Shown: piece by piece, positions 1-10,146 of the stretch | How positions within the stretch are numbered: the first letter of the stretch is position 1 | Layout of the letters: each line of letters starts with the position of its first letter | DNA from: Cinnamomum chago | Taxonomy: Eukaryota > Streptophyta > Magnoliopsida > Laurales > Lauraceae | Assembly (NCBI GenBank): GCA_038049695.1 | Contig: CP142456.1 | Span: 74,051,422-74,115,421 of the forward strand | Length of the DNA stretch: 64,000 bases | Direction of reading: 5' to 3' | Position numbers and translations under genes: made by a program | Notes under the pieces: generated by a model | The model's database searches: none | Seen by the model: the letters and a program-made list of their open reading frames with translations, nothing else | What the model was told of the DNA's origin: nothing

Positions 1-526
1 GATTGTGGCACACAAATCGGTTGAGAAACCGATATTCAGCAGTTAAATTTCCATGTAGAATGATACCGCCTAGCCAACGAGTAATGACACCGCAGAGAGT
101 CGTGGCAACAACGTCATAATCGATGGGGGCAGGTAACTCATCAGGAATGGGGTAGTCAGCCTCTTCCTCTTCCGGTATGTTAATAAAATCAGCAATATCC
201 GCTACTGAATTGCATACCCATTTGCCTCTCACAAAGGACCTAACCGAGCCATTTTCTAGAACTTCCAAATTACAATAAAATTCTCTAACCAAGTCCACAT
301 GAATCTTCTTCGAGTCAAACTTCATCAGCGGGTACCAATCCCGATTAGCCAAGCTTCTGCAGACTGACTTGGTATGCAACTCCTCAGCTACTTCCCTTTC
401 GGATTCAATGTTTCTTGTGGCAAACTGTTCATAGTACTGAGTTGATTTCCCTAAGGTAGGGAACCGAGTATGATCAAAAGAAGAGGAGGAGGATGCCTCA
501 GCATGAGGTCTTTTCTTTGGAGCCAT
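1..526 (-). CDS. Retrotransposon-associated 'putative plant transposon protein' ORF, open at window edge
   Basis: An uninterrupted frame starts at ATG 526-524 and runs off the left edge, giving about 175 residues. The N-terminus is basic and serine-rich (MAPKKRPHAE followed by a Ser run). A globular part follows, with phrases such as WYPLMKFDSKKIHV, VREFYCNLEV, and VRGKWVCNSVADIADFINI followed by an acidic EEEE stretch. This pattern is familiar from the PF20167-type 'putative plant transposon protein' domain found in accessory ORFs of plant retrotransposons. The assignment rests on recognition of the pattern only. No stop occurs in the visible part. The C-terminus and any intron lie outside the window. 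It could belong to another element than the copia remnant to its right. Confidence 0.55.
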   Translation of the reverse strand, partial: MAPKKRPHAEASSSSSFDHTRFPTLGKSTQYYEQFATRNIESEREVAEELHTKSVCRSLANRDWYPLMKFDSKKIHVDLVREFYCNLEVLENGSVRSFVRGKWVCNSVADIADFINIPEEEEADYPIPDELPAPIDYDVVATTLCGVITRWLGGIILHGNLTAEYRFLNRFVCHN

Positions 527-1920
527 GAGAGTAACTGTCAAAAAGAGATATCAACACAAGTAACCATCATTTCCTGCAAAAAGAAACTGTGGGTATCTCC
601 ACCCATTCCAAAGATGCCATAAGACAACTACTCCAACCACAACCAAGCAACAGAGCATCAACATCCAAATGCTATCACAACCATGTAGTAGCACAGAGCC
701 ATAAAACAATTTCAGAAGCACTTATCTCCACCAAAAAAAAAAACTCCATGCTGTCGAACAAGTTTCCATCCATAAATAGCCCTTCATGCAATCCATCCAA
801 AAGATATCACAGAAAAGAGCCGCTAGGTATAGCACCATTTCATCCACAAATGTGCCAGCCACATTTATCAAAGACACACAATCTCAGAACCCCAAACTCA
901 TATATGAAGAAGACAATGAAAGAGATCATTGTGCAATAGTCTATGACAATTAATGAAGAATGTAAAAAAAATGTATCTCTGTAGAATCCAATCCAAAGTG
1001 AAAAGGATGTGTATGCAAATGTCTAATACGTATGAGGAAAAGAAAGATGCATAAGGCATTGGGCAAATGAGGGTAAAAGAAAAACTAACTAAAGCAAGGA
1101 ACTTATATATGCATAATAATAATAAAAAAAATAGAAATGAACATAGAGGAAAAGAGAAAAAAAAGATTTTAGGAGGAAAACAGAATAAAATACCTTGGAG
1201 AAGGGAGTTAGGGCACGAGGATGAAGAAGGCGAAAAAGGGAGAACAGACACTAGGGATTGCCGGAAACGAAGGAGAAGAAATGGGGGAAAGAAGAAGATC
1301 GTGCGCGATATTAATGCGTGGGTTCGCTCGAGCGACCAGTCAAGTTCGCTCGAGCGAACTGCCAAGAGTTCCAACTCTTTGAATGCAGCGCGGCAAAAAT
1401 ACTCTAGCGTCTCATTTTCGGTCAAATCTCTCCATGAGCAGTGAAAAGACACCACTGTAGTAAATTTTCACAAGTCTAAGCATACAGTGATGAGGTGAAC
1501 AGTAGGAAAAAAATGTGTGCTCTACTTCTTTTAAATCTCCTCAAGATGCACTATTTCTAGCATAGGGAGCACACCCATCTATAAAACAGTTGAGCAGATG
1601 AGTTTCCCTTTTTTTTTTTTTTTTGGGAATAAGAGAACTCTGTAGAGTAAACCCTTTTTTTTTTTTTTTTAAAACAACGGGGACAGGCTAAACCATCATG
1701 GGCGACTTTCATACTAACGAACATGGTAGCCTTCTCCAAATGAAAATTACCAGACAATTGGAAACTTTCACGCATATTTGTAGGTAGCCCACTTCCTCCA
1801 GTTTAACTGTATTGCAACATCTCTCAAAGAAAAAAAGAAATAGAAGTGAGAGAATAAATTCGTGCAGTAATAAAAATTGCATGTGATAGTGTGAGTGTGC
1901 ACTTAGACGAGTAAAAAAAA
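527..1920. other. No convincing gene; possible 3' LTR region of the copia remnant
   Basis: A/T-rich sequence with poly-A and poly-T runs (for example 1611-1625 and 1657-1670) and only low-complexity Lys/Arg-rich or Phe-rich open frames. Lying downstream of the copia RNase H end on the - strand, it may include the decayed 3' LTR, but no LTR pair or terminal TG/CA could be fixed. Confidence 0.4.
1324..1358. repeat. Pair of perfect 12-14 bp palindromes (core TCGCTCGAGCGA)
   Basis: TCGCTCGAGCGA occurs at 1324-1335 and, extended to TTCGCTCGAGCGAA, at 1345-1358. The two centres are about 22 bp apart. The motif is GC-rich in an A/T-rich context. A comparable palindromic repeat (GGTCGACC core) lies in the gypsy LTR at 5.9-6.4 kb, so such motifs may be an LTR trait here. 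Confidence 0.8.
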
Positions 1921-2415
1921 TTATGGAGTGTAGGGAATTATTGAAATCCCTAACGATTTACGCAAAGATTCAAACCAGGTCGCATCCAAAGGTTTGGTAA
2001 AGATATCCGCAAGTTGAGCATCGGTTGGAATATGATGAAGTGAGATTGTACCTTCCTCTACCAGATCACGAATAAAATGATGCATAATATCTATATGTTT
2101 GGTGCGTGAGTGTTGGACTGGATTCTTGGAGATATCGATTGCGCTTTGATTGTCACAGAAAACAGTCATAGTTTCTTGCTCAATTCCATAATCTTGTAGC
2201 ATTTGTTTCATCCATAGCAGTTGTGTGCAACAACTGCCAGCAGCGATTTATTCAGCCTCAGCAGTCGACAGAGAGGTCGAGGTCTGCTTTTTACAATGCC
2301 AAGCCACGAGATTATTCCCAATAAAAAAACATCCACCAGAAGTACTTTTTCGATCATCAACGCATCCAGCCCAATCAGCATCAGAGTATCCAACCACAGT
2401 CGTGTTGGTATCTTT
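1921..2415 (-). pseudogene. copia RNase H domain
   Basis: The frame continues past the stop at 2416-2418 and carries YSDADWAGCVDDRKSTSG and LSTAEAE, the standard copia RNase H blocks. After an in-frame TAA (2248-2250, where the family normally has Tyr) come FCDNQSAI and SRTKHIDI ... ADIFTKPL to the natural stop at 1921-1923. RNase H removes the RNA strand during reverse transcription. Acidic residues of the active site (SDAD, EAE, CDNQ) are visible, but the domain is split by a stop and cannot be made as one protein. It follows directly on the RT segment in the same frame. Confidence 0.9.
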
Positions 2416-3498
2416 TCACATCCAAATTCCAAATTCAGTAGTGCCACAGATGTATTTCAAAATACGTTTCACAGCTTGAACATGTGACAGCTTTGGTTTG
2501 GATTGGAATCGTGCACAAACTCCAACACTATAAGCAATATCTGGACGACTCCCAGTGAGATAAAGAAGACTGCCTATCAGGCTTCTATAGGCTTTCTCAT
2601 CAGAGTCCTGTCCACCAACATCAAGACTGATTTTGGCGGTTGTACTCATTGGTGTCCTTGCATGCTTCGAAGATTGCATTCCAAATTTCTTCAGTAACTC
2701 TCTGGCATATTTTGGTTGAGAAATAAAAATACTAGACGGAGTTTGTTTGATTTGAAGTCCCAAAAAGAAAGATAGTTCACCAACCATGCTCATTTCGAAT
2801 TCACTCGCCATTTTTCCAGCAAATTTTTCAGCCAACAATTCAAAGGTAGATCCAAAGATGATGTCATCTACATAGACTTGTGCAATGACAATGTTGCCCT
2901 TGTCTTGTTTGATGAACAATGTTTTATCAACGCTTCCTCTATTAAATCCATGCTCAATGAGAAAAACTGTTAGCCTTTCATACCATGCTCTCGATGCTTG
3001 TTTCAAACCATACAGTGCCTTTTTCAATTTATAAACATGATCAGGAGAATAAGGATCTTCAAATCCTTTCGGTTGTTCAACATACACTGCCTCATTCAAA
3101 AACCCATTAAGGAAAGCACTCTTCACATCCATTTGAAAAAGTTTTATATTCAGGAAGCAAGCAATAGCAAATAACAATCTTACAGATTCAAGTCTAGCAA
3201 CAGGGGCAAAAGTTTCATCAAAGTCTATACCTTCAACTTGGGTATAACCCTGAGCTACTAGACGAGCTTTGTTCCTAATAACCTGACCAGATTCATCGGT
3301 TTTGTTTTTTAATATCCATTTTGTACCGATGACATTGAAGTTAGTAGGTCTAGGAACAAGCTCCCAAACACAGTTTCTTTCAAATTGAGCCAATTCTTCA
3401 TGCATAGCATTAATCCAAGAATCATCATCAAGAGCAGCTTTGACATTTTTCGGTTCAAAAGAAGAAACATAACACACATGACTTACCTCATCGCGTAC
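2416..3498 (-). pseudogene. copia reverse transcriptase domain
   Basis: A 353-codon open segment carries the copia RT blocks: WELVPRP, GTKWILKNK, KARLVAQGYTQ, FAPVARLES, QMDVKSAFLNG, VYVEQPKGF, YGLKQASRAWYE and the catalytic YVDD at 2863-2874. The C-terminal part (TPMSTT ... YRSLIGSLLYLTGSRPDI) connects RT to RNase H. The RT fold itself has no stop, but the polyprotein is broken on both sides (TAG 3499-3501, TGA 2416-2418). RT copies the element RNA into cDNA. Little frame decay inside the RT suggests a moderately old insertion. Confidence 0.93.
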
Positions 3499-3990
3499 CT
3501 ATTTCCGTGTTTTCATAGGCGCTGAGACCTCACCTATAACAGTATCGAGAGGATGATCCTTGATGACTTGACCCCTTTGCGATCGAGGATGAACATGTAG
3601 AGGAGATGCACTCTTCTCTTCAAAATGCCTAATGATGTTTGGAACATTGCTTTCAGAAGAGTTTTTTCTTGGACTTTTTGGTTCAGCAGATTCAGGTTCA
3701 CCGTGTTTCATATCGGAATCGGGTGCAGCATGGCTTTCAATCAAGTTTTCAATCTGTGCAGGGGATGGGGAAAAAGTTAGTCCCTCATCATCATCAGAGA
3801 AATGATCAGAGGTTCCTGCATCATTAACAACAACATTAATGGACTCCATGACAGTAGAATTCTTCAGATGAAAAACCCGATAAGCTTTACTTGTTGACGA
3901 GTAACTGAGGAAGATTCCTTCGTCACTCCTGGAATCAAATTTTGTCAAGTGTTCTCTATCACGAAGGATATAACACTTGCTGCCAAAAGT
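3499..3990 (-). pseudogene. copia integrase C-terminal part and linker
   Basis: The segment in the same frame reads FGSKCYILRDREH, then KFDSRSDEGIFLSYS and KAYRVFHLKN, the conserved end of plant copia integrases. An acidic, Ser/Pro-rich linker follows (about codons 50-130) that leads into RT. The stop at 3991-3993 (TGA) cuts it from the integrase core and the stop at 3499-3501 (TAG) cuts it from RT. The TAG lies where a CAG codon would be one transition away. Confidence 0.85.
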
Positions 3991-4893
3991 TCAAAAATAT
4001 TTTATGTTTGGCTTTACTCCAGTCCATAATTCATATGGGGTTGTCTTAGTTCCTGGGCGAAGATAAACACGATTGATCACATAAACTGCCGTATTGATAG
4101 CCTCAGCCCAAAATCTTTGAGGGATGTTTTTGCTGTGTAACATTACTCCCATATCTTGGACCACCCGATTTTTTCTTTCCACAACCCCATTCTGCTGAGG
4201 TGTTTTGGGTGTAGAAAACTCATGTTTAATTCCATGTGTTGTGCAAAAGGTAGAGAAATCCGAATTTTGAAATTCGGTTCCATGATCTGATCTTATTCTG
4301 GAAACTCCTCCAAATTCTTGACCTTTATCTTTGTCTTTAGATGTGGAGGCGCCATGAACGTATCCAAGACCAGTTTTCGATGTTGGAGGTAATTGGCTTT
4401 TCAGGATTTGATTCAGCTTTACGGATCCAGTGTTCATCCTGTTGATTGAAGCTTTAGCCGATTCCAACTCAACTAGCACCATTCTTAACTTTCCAGCAGA
4501 ATTATCTCTTTCAGATTTGCAGACATTCAACTCTTTTGGCAGATTCTCCAACTCAGATTCAGCTTTTAGATTTTGTTGTTGGAGCTGAGCATTTTCTTCA
4601 CCTGCAAGAATCAGTTTGTTAGACAAAATTGCCCGTTGTTCTTCCAATTGTCTTACCTTTGACTGAGAGTCTGTCAAGGTAGTCTGCAGAGACAAGTTCT
4701 TCTCTTCCATGACTTTTAATTTTAAAGCCCTCTTTTCACTGATTTTCGACATTCGGAGGGATTCTTGCAGCAGCTTATGATAGTTTTCGTCACCCTCCAG
4801 TTCCTCATCAGAAATGTCATTAAGTTCTAAATCATCTTCGGATTTAGATTCCTGCGCAGATGAAACATTAGACAAAGCAACAAAAGCAACATA
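3991..4893 (-). pseudogene. In-frame gag/integrase fusion produced by an internal deletion
   Basis: The upstream (right) part encodes an acidic, heptad-rich coiled coil (ESKSEDDLELNDISDEELEG, then EEKNLSLQTTLTDSQSKVRQ) typical of Sirevirus-type gag C-termini. Around 4300-4330 it passes without a frame change into integrase core sequence: RIRSDHGTEFQN (second catalytic Asp), TPQQNGVVERKN (catalytic Glu), and RFWAEAINTAVYVINR. The zinc knuckle, the protease and the HHCC/first-Asp part of integrase are absent, so a large internal deletion has joined the two. The right boundary at 4894 is where the gypsy LTR begins, which removes the start of gag. Confidence 0.85.
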
Positions 4894-7800
4894 TGTGAGG
4901 CCCCATCCCTTGTGGGCCCTCAATTTGAATTTTGAATACTATTTAATAGAGTATATTAGCTAATTATACTAATTAATGGGTTAGTAAGGGTAGTTATGTA
5001 CTTTCCTAAGTTTTAGTTAGATTAGTCTAGTTGTGTTAGTAATAGAATTAATAGGGGTCTTTTACAATTTCTAGGGTTAGTTAGTGAGTTGGAGGCCCTA
5101 GCTAGATATTAGTAATTACTATAGGGGGGTATTCACTAGAGAATCTTCTAGAACCTTACCCAAAGACCAAAATGCCCTCTACCCTAACCCTAATCCTATG
5201 CAAACTAAAAGGGTATTTTAGTCCCTAGCCCAAACCCCCAACTTAGCTACTGTTCATCTTCCTCAATTCCCCTCTCCTTTCTCTCTCTCTAGAAATCTAA
5301 GAAGAAGAAGAAGAAGACCCACAATCTCAGTTACAACTTCTATCTCTCTATCTATCTTGATCATCTCTTATTCCTCTTCTAGCCAAGGTAAGAACCCTCT
5401 TGTGATTCAATTTCATTAGAATCCCTCTTTCTCTCTCTAGATTCTTCTTCCCTATAGAAATTCTCTGTGGATGTGGGAATAGGAGTAGAGATCTCTTCTA
5501 GATCTGAGATTCTGGGCTGGTTTTGTGATTGAGAAGACCATAGGAGCTGAGATTTCTTCTTATATTGGCTTGGTTCTCTCTTCTCTCTCTACAACGTTGC
5601 ATTTCAATCAAGGCAAGTACAATATACATATTTAACATAAAATGTATGTTTCCTTTTACATTGATTCTGCAATTTCAATTCAATTAATGTACATGTGTTA
5701 GATCTACCCTTGAGCTTAGTTTTGATGGATTTTGGGCATTGATGGATGAGAACTCTCATTTGGAAGATCAATGGCCCGTTTGGTGATGGATGGTGGAGCA
5801 TTGAAGTGCTTTTGAGTTTTATGTGGATATGGTGATGTTTGGGCGAGATTGGAGGAGTTTTGGTGGAAAAATTGGATTGAAGGAGATGAAATCCAGAAAC
5901 CTGCAGTCTGGTCGACCGAGCACACTAAAACCTGAGAAAAACAAGTCTCAGTTATTTTTCCTGCAAGACAGACACCCAGTGTACTCGGTCGACCGAGCAC
6001 ACAAATTCCTGTAGGAAATAACTGAGAATGGGATTTTTACCTCAGACCCAGATTTGTGTTTGGGCGGTCGACCTAGCCCTGTTCCAGGTTGACCGGGCAC
6101 AAAGGAACTTGGGATTTGGACTGAGAGCTGGGACATCTAATTCACACAGGATTTCAGTATGCGCGGTCGACCGCCCAGGCCAGGAGGTCGACCGAACACG
6201 CGTGAAGTTCTTGAGACCAGGACTTGCCTGCCAGGTGCCTGACCCCAGTTTCCTAGTGTACTCGGTCGACCGACCAGGCCAGGAGGTCGACCGAGCACAC
6301 TGCACACATGGTGGACCTGGGAGTCAACACCCTGACAATCCAGTGTACTCGGTCGACCGAGCCCTGTGCCAGGTCGACCGATGACACTGAATTCAATGCT
6401 TTTCCAGTTTTCACATTCTGAGGTTGTGATTGTTTGTGGGGCCCATTGACCATTCAAATGGACTTCTATTGATGTGCCAAGCCCGAGTCAATGGTGTGGC
6501 TCAACCTTGACTCGTGGGGACCACCAAGTAAGGTCTTGGTTGTATAATCTACGATGATTCGATCTTTAAACGTTGTCAATGATGCCCGTAACTTCAGGAG
6601 CACCAGACACAGTATCCATTTGGCATCTGAGACTCCATTTAGAGATCAAATTACCTGAGATGAACTCAGACTCGAACGTGGCCATTACCTACGATGGATT
6701 ATTGATATTTCCCTATTGATTCTTATACTTGACGTTCACACTTCACTTATCTTATTACTGTCGCTCTTATGTCCTGACCATAGCTTATAACTGTTAATTA
6801 AATGGAAATGGATGACCTGAACCTAGGATATCTTAGAGGTGACCCGATGGTGTGATTGGGTGAACACTGACCCGTATCTGTGGCTAGGCGGGTCCTTTTA
6901 TGGCCTAAGTATGGATGTGTTATACCCTTAGAATGGAGAGGTGGATTGTATTAGGCTCATAGCTCATTGTGGATGAGAATGAACTGGTTATCATTGAATA
7001 TAGACTTGTTACCTCGTTTGAACTGTTTTAGACCAGGCCATGTATTTGATGGGCCTTGGTACGGATCCAACGAGTGGACTTGGACTTGGATCGAGACCCT
7101 TGGACTGAATTGATATTTGAATCTCTTAGAGACCTTGTTAGGACCTTGTTCACGCAAGGCAAAGCCTAGACAGACACAGACCTTTAGAGTTTTCTCGAGT
7201 CGGCATAGACATTCACTCAGTTGATTTAAGTTCAGCCTTTGGACTGATCATCACTGGTAGGAGCTATTTATGAGTGTTGAGTAAGCTATCATGATGAACT
7301 ATGTTTTAGACGGACGGTGTGATACTGAGTCCAGTCTCCCCGAGTGATGAGTGTGGTGAGACTGTTGAGTATGACTGTTTGCGGGGCTAGTCATTCCCCA
7401 ACACTGGTGAGATTCCCCGCCGTAACTGTGTTCAGTATGGGAGGGCCGCGACATAATATCCCGCGGTATCCAGCTCGTGTGAATGTGCCATATTGTATTA
7501 GACTAGATGCTATATTTTTCCTGATTCTATATGTTTATCTTGCTCAATTGCCTAGATCACGTATCTTGATACTCTTTAACTATGTAACTGTCTTTACTCT
7601 TTTGATACACATGTCCTATGTTACTTGTATACTGTGACTTGCCAGATCTTTAGATCTGACCCAATTTTGGTGCTTAGGTCTTGCTCCCGAGTACGAGGAT
7701 GATGCGCTTGTGCTCATAGAGGCACCCGTAGCAGGAGATTACGGCATTGGGGACCGGCCGACCAAGAGGTCGAGCCGGAGGTTGGAGAGCCAGTACCTGG

Positions 7801-8131
7801 GCTATGAGTGTTTATCTTTGTTTGGATTTTGAGCGATTACTGTAGTGAGCTGGGTAGCAGTCAAATATTAATTAAATCTTTGTTCTTATTAATTGATACT
7901 TTTAAACTGGATTACAGTTCCGCTCATATTTGATATATCATGATACCTATTGCTTCTGCTTCACTTCTTATGCTTCCGCAATTTAACCATTGCTATTATA
8001 TTGTTCAAAAGTTTTAAATTGGACCTCACTGCGGACCTACGATCTTGGAAGTTCTCGGATTTTTCGGGAAGTAGCGTGCCAAATTCAGATATTCTGATGA
8101 CTTTCTCGGTATCCGGAATTGGGGCGTTACA
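4894..8131 (+). mobile_element. Long 5' LTR of a Ty3/gypsy (Tekay/chromovirus-like) element
   Basis: The left end reads TGTGAGGCCCCATCCC and abuts copia coding sequence. The right end reads GGGGCGTTACA at 8121-8131 and is followed six bases later by a primer-binding site. TG...CA termini 3,238 bp apart plus the PBS define the LTR. It includes a pyrimidine-rich leader-like stretch (about 5260-5400), ten GGTCGACC-type repeats (5910-6379) and the block around 7430-7480 with GGGAGGG and ATATCCCGCGG. A similar block, inverted, occurs at 38.57 kb. Long LTRs are known for Tekay/Del-type chromoviruses; lineage assignment is inference. No second LTR lies in the window, and the internal region stops at about 8363. 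Confidence 0.8.
5910..6379. repeat. Ten palindromic GGTCGACC-core repeats inside the gypsy LTR
   Basis: GGTCGACC (once GGTTGACC) starts at 5910, 5986, 6066, 6087, 6165, 6186, 6264, 6285, 6351 and 6372. Copies from 6066 onward fall in pairs about 21 bp apart. Outer copies are embedded in GTACTCGGTCGACCGAGCAC. Paired spacing and palindromy suggest a binding site array or hairpin-forming motif, not random decay. Confidence 0.85.
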
Positions 8132-8136
8132 TCTTA

Positions 8137-8148
8137 TGGTATCAGAGC
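8137..8148 (+). other. Primer-binding site (initiator Met-tRNA type)
   Basis: TGGTATCAGAGC, the common plant retrotransposon PBS complementary to the 3' end of initiator methionine tRNA, lies six bases after the LTR end. It sets the element's orientation as +. Confidence 0.9.
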
Positions 8149-8300
8149 TGAACTAGTCTCTAGGAAATAAAACACACTAGAAACTTTAGAACGTAGTGAG
8201 GATTTCAGTGACGGGATACGTGTAAGGACGATGGATTGGGTAGAATCAGTGTAGTCCTAAGTATTGGACTCGAACTGACACAATTCCCTTCTCTTGACAG

Positions 8301-8363
8301 ATGTCGGCAGATGAGGCCCCACCAGCAGATCCAGTAGTCGGCAGTCAACCCGACTATGAATGA
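8301..8363 (+). pseudogene. Truncated gag start of the gypsy element
   Basis: After a leader of about 150 bp ending in TTGACAG, ATG at 8301 opens MSADEAPPADPVVGSQPDYE and then a TGA at 8361-8363. Retrotransposon-like sequence ends here. The element is therefore 3'-truncated: LTR, PBS, leader and 20 codons only. The boundary with host-like DNA is within a few bases of 8357. Confidence 0.6.
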
Positions 8364-8722
8364 TGGATGAATACACTTGAAACTTCCCCTATATATATGC
8401 ATGCAAACACATTATGCATATATCCAAAATTGCAATTATTGAACTTTCAAAGAAAATATTTCCCATTTTTATGTCCTTGCATTATGAAATCTTTGATCCT
8501 AGTTCAATCATCGTCATCATCACAGACAGGAGTCTTGTCTCAAATACGCTGAGGTCAGGGACTTTAATTCTATTCTCTCTGCATGCTATTTTCATTCACT
8601 CACCTCAATAAGCTGTATGTACTTGCTCTTCTCTCCGCATGCTATTTTCATCCATGTCCTCTTACTCCTAATTTATATTAATGTGTCAAAAGGCTAACTA
8701 TATATTCTGTTATGTAAAACAG
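8364..8722. other. Non-coding, probably intron sequence of the PF03407-like gene
   Basis: A/T-rich sequence without a supported ORF. It ends with TTATGTAAAACAG, a plausible splice acceptor directly before the exon at 8723. Confidence 0.4.
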
Positions 8723-9131
8723 GATATGGATGTGATATGGCTGAGGAACCCATTTGAGAGATTGATCCATCTAAGTAGTGGACCTCCAAATCAGCTGTGA
8801 CCACTACAATGGCCGTCCATCGGGCAACTACATCAACACTGGCTTCTACTTTGTGGTCTCCAACAACAAGACTAAATCTTTGTTCGACAAATGGTACGCA
8901 GTTAGAAATGATCATTCCTTTCGTTTTGATGATCAAGTTGTGCTCCAATGCTTGATAGAAAAGGGCCTAATCCAACAGTTGGATCTGAGGGTAAGGTTCC
9001 TGAACCCCTTTTACTTTGGAGGGTTTTGTATCAGTGGCAGAAATTATGGGAAGGTGGTGAGCATGCATGCCAGTTGCTGCCAAACCATCAATGCAAAGAT
9101 TAGGGACTTGAGGGCTATCCTCGATGGTTGA
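8723..9131 (+). pseudogene. Last exon of a PF03407-type nucleotide-diphospho-sugar transferase (At4g15970-like), frameshifted
   Basis: The exon begins after AG with DMDVIWLRNPFERL, the metal-binding DxD block of Nucleotid_trans (PF03407) proteins. It continues in a different frame with QISCDHYNGRPSGNYINTGF, then RFDDQVVLQCLI, RVRFLNPFYFGGFC and MHASCCQ, ending at TGA 9129-9131. A 1-base indel near 8770-8782 breaks the frame: the first frame hits TGA shortly after the block and the second has TAA upstream. Family members are Golgi type II glycosyltransferases. The exon phase (0, after ...FIFT) matches the donor of the exon at 49476-49847, which encodes the preceding domain. It is most likely the end of one tandem copy whose upstream exons are gone. 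Confidence 0.85.
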
Positions 9132-9535
9132 AATATCAAGTTCAAAGGACAATCCAATGCTACATCCACCGTCCAGTGGCCCAACCACAATAATTGCATC
9201 AGATCCTATTCTTATAATCAGACATTGACTACTTCTAATTACACTTCTTCTCTTTAGAACTCTCGAGTCTGGAAATTTTGAATCCTTCTGTGGGGCTGAC
9301 CTTGTTGCATATCAATTATAGGTCTAGGAGTGGGTACAAAACTCAAGAGCCCCATATTTTAGCAACATTAATAGACTTTAAGGGCTCTTAAATAGACTGT
9401 TACAATCATCAGATCTTATAGTTTAATAGAAAAATTATCCTCTATATATGTATCCATTAATTGAGTTTTATTTTTCAAAAAATCATTTTATACTGTTTTG
9501 ACAGTGTACTATTGGGGTGACCTTTTGGGCGGATA
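9132..9535. other. Non-coding flank up to the CACTA insertion
   Basis: 3'-untranslated/intergenic-like A/T-rich DNA. Nothing coding was found. It includes the segment 9449-9518 that recurs at 37404-37472, and ends with the ATA target duplication of the CACTA element (9533-9535). Confidence 0.5.
9449..9518 (+). repeat. About 70-bp segment repeated at 37404-37472
   Basis: Both copies share the order ATTAATTGA/CTTAATTGA, TTTTATACT, TTTTGA and AGTGTAC with about four-fifths identity by eye. The 37 kb copy lies just upstream of a membrane-anchor ORF. This could be the promoter-proximal part of a duplicated gene or a dispersed repeat. Confidence 0.6.
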
Positions 9536-9690
9536 CACTACAAAAAAAATGACTTTTAGTCTCGCTTTTAAAATGACCTTTTGTGTCGCTTTTACAATAA
9601 AGTGACACAGTATAGTCTGATGTGTCACTTTAGAGGAAGAGTAAACGAAGAGGAGGTTTGTTGTGTCACTTTTCCATATAACGCGACACA
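9536..9690. repeat. Left subterminal repeat region of the outer CACTA element
   Basis: Direct and inverted copies of a TGTGTCRCTTT motif alternate (for example 9590s, 9603-9611, 9629-9640, 9660-9671, 9683-9690). The right end at 30390-30691 has the same motif, typical of CACTA subterminal arrays. Confidence 0.8.
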
Positions 9691-9699
9691 TAGCTGTCG

Positions 9700-10146
9700 C
9701 TAAAGCCCTAACACCCCCCACCCCACCTTTACTTCCCACGTTTTTTTCCACTTTCCTTCCAACGTTTTTTTTTCCTCTTTTCCCTTTCCCCTTTTCCCCT
9801 CCCGCGCTGCGCTCGATCTGCTCTCCCGCCGCACCAGCGACGATTCCACCGGAGCCCACCTGTGCCGGAGATCCCTCCCTCCCTCTCCCTCTCCCTCTCC
9901 CTCTCCCTCTCCCCTCTCTCTCTGTGTGTCTCTCTCTGCACTATGCCGCCCTCCCGCTCGCCGGAGCCGCCACCGGCTCTCTCCCTCCCTCCCTCTCCCT
10001 CTCCCTCTCGATCTGCACTGTGCCGCCCTCCCGCGCGCCGGAGCCGCCACCGGTTCTCTCCGCCATTAAAACCTCGAAGACGAACAACAACTTCTGAAAC
10101 AAGCTTCTTTCCCTACGCTGAAGCTCTGCATCAAAATCATTTCCAG
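9700..10146 (+). promoter_or_regulatory. GC- and CT-rich leader, putative first exon ending in a splice donor
   Basis: This block is strikingly richer in C and G than the surrounding DNA: CCCTCC/CTCTCC runs at 9874-9930 and 9983-10010, and two copies of a CGCCGGAGCCGCCACCGG-like unit at 9959-9976 and 10034-10052. It ends with CATTTCCAG followed by GTACGTTAATG at 10147, a good plant donor. It looks like a plant 5' leader exon, either the element's own or captured. No ORF with credible protein character was found; open frames here are low-complexity. It would place + strand transcripts across the captured exons downstream. Confidence 0.45.

Larger units (their letters stand above)
1921..4893 (-). 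mobile_element. Ty1/copia (Sirevirus-like) pol remnant
   Basis: On the - strand, in one continuous reading frame, the order is gag coiled coil fused to the integrase core, integrase C-terminus with linker, reverse transcriptase, then RNase H. IN before RT-RH is the Ty1/copia order. The long gag coiled coil and the pol wording suggest the Sirevirus lineage. The frame contains four stop codons (3991-3993, 3499-3501, 2416-2418, 2248-2250) and no detected frameshift. The 5' part of gag is missing because the element is cut at 4894 by a gypsy LTR. LTRs were not identified. Confidence 0.9.

Noticed and set aside
898..1455. Two overlapping open frames on opposite strands (185 and 125 codons)
   Set aside because: Both are low complexity (Phe/Leu/Ser-rich versus Lys/Arg-rich), arise from purine-rich DNA, and show no domain or splice context.
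4894..4923. Extending the copia gag frame to the ATG at 4923
   Set aside because: The first ten codons lie in the gypsy LTR, so the start is an accident of insertion.
4889..8363. Target-site duplication for the gypsy LTR element
   Set aside because: The right side is truncated after 20 gag codons, so no second flank exists to compare.
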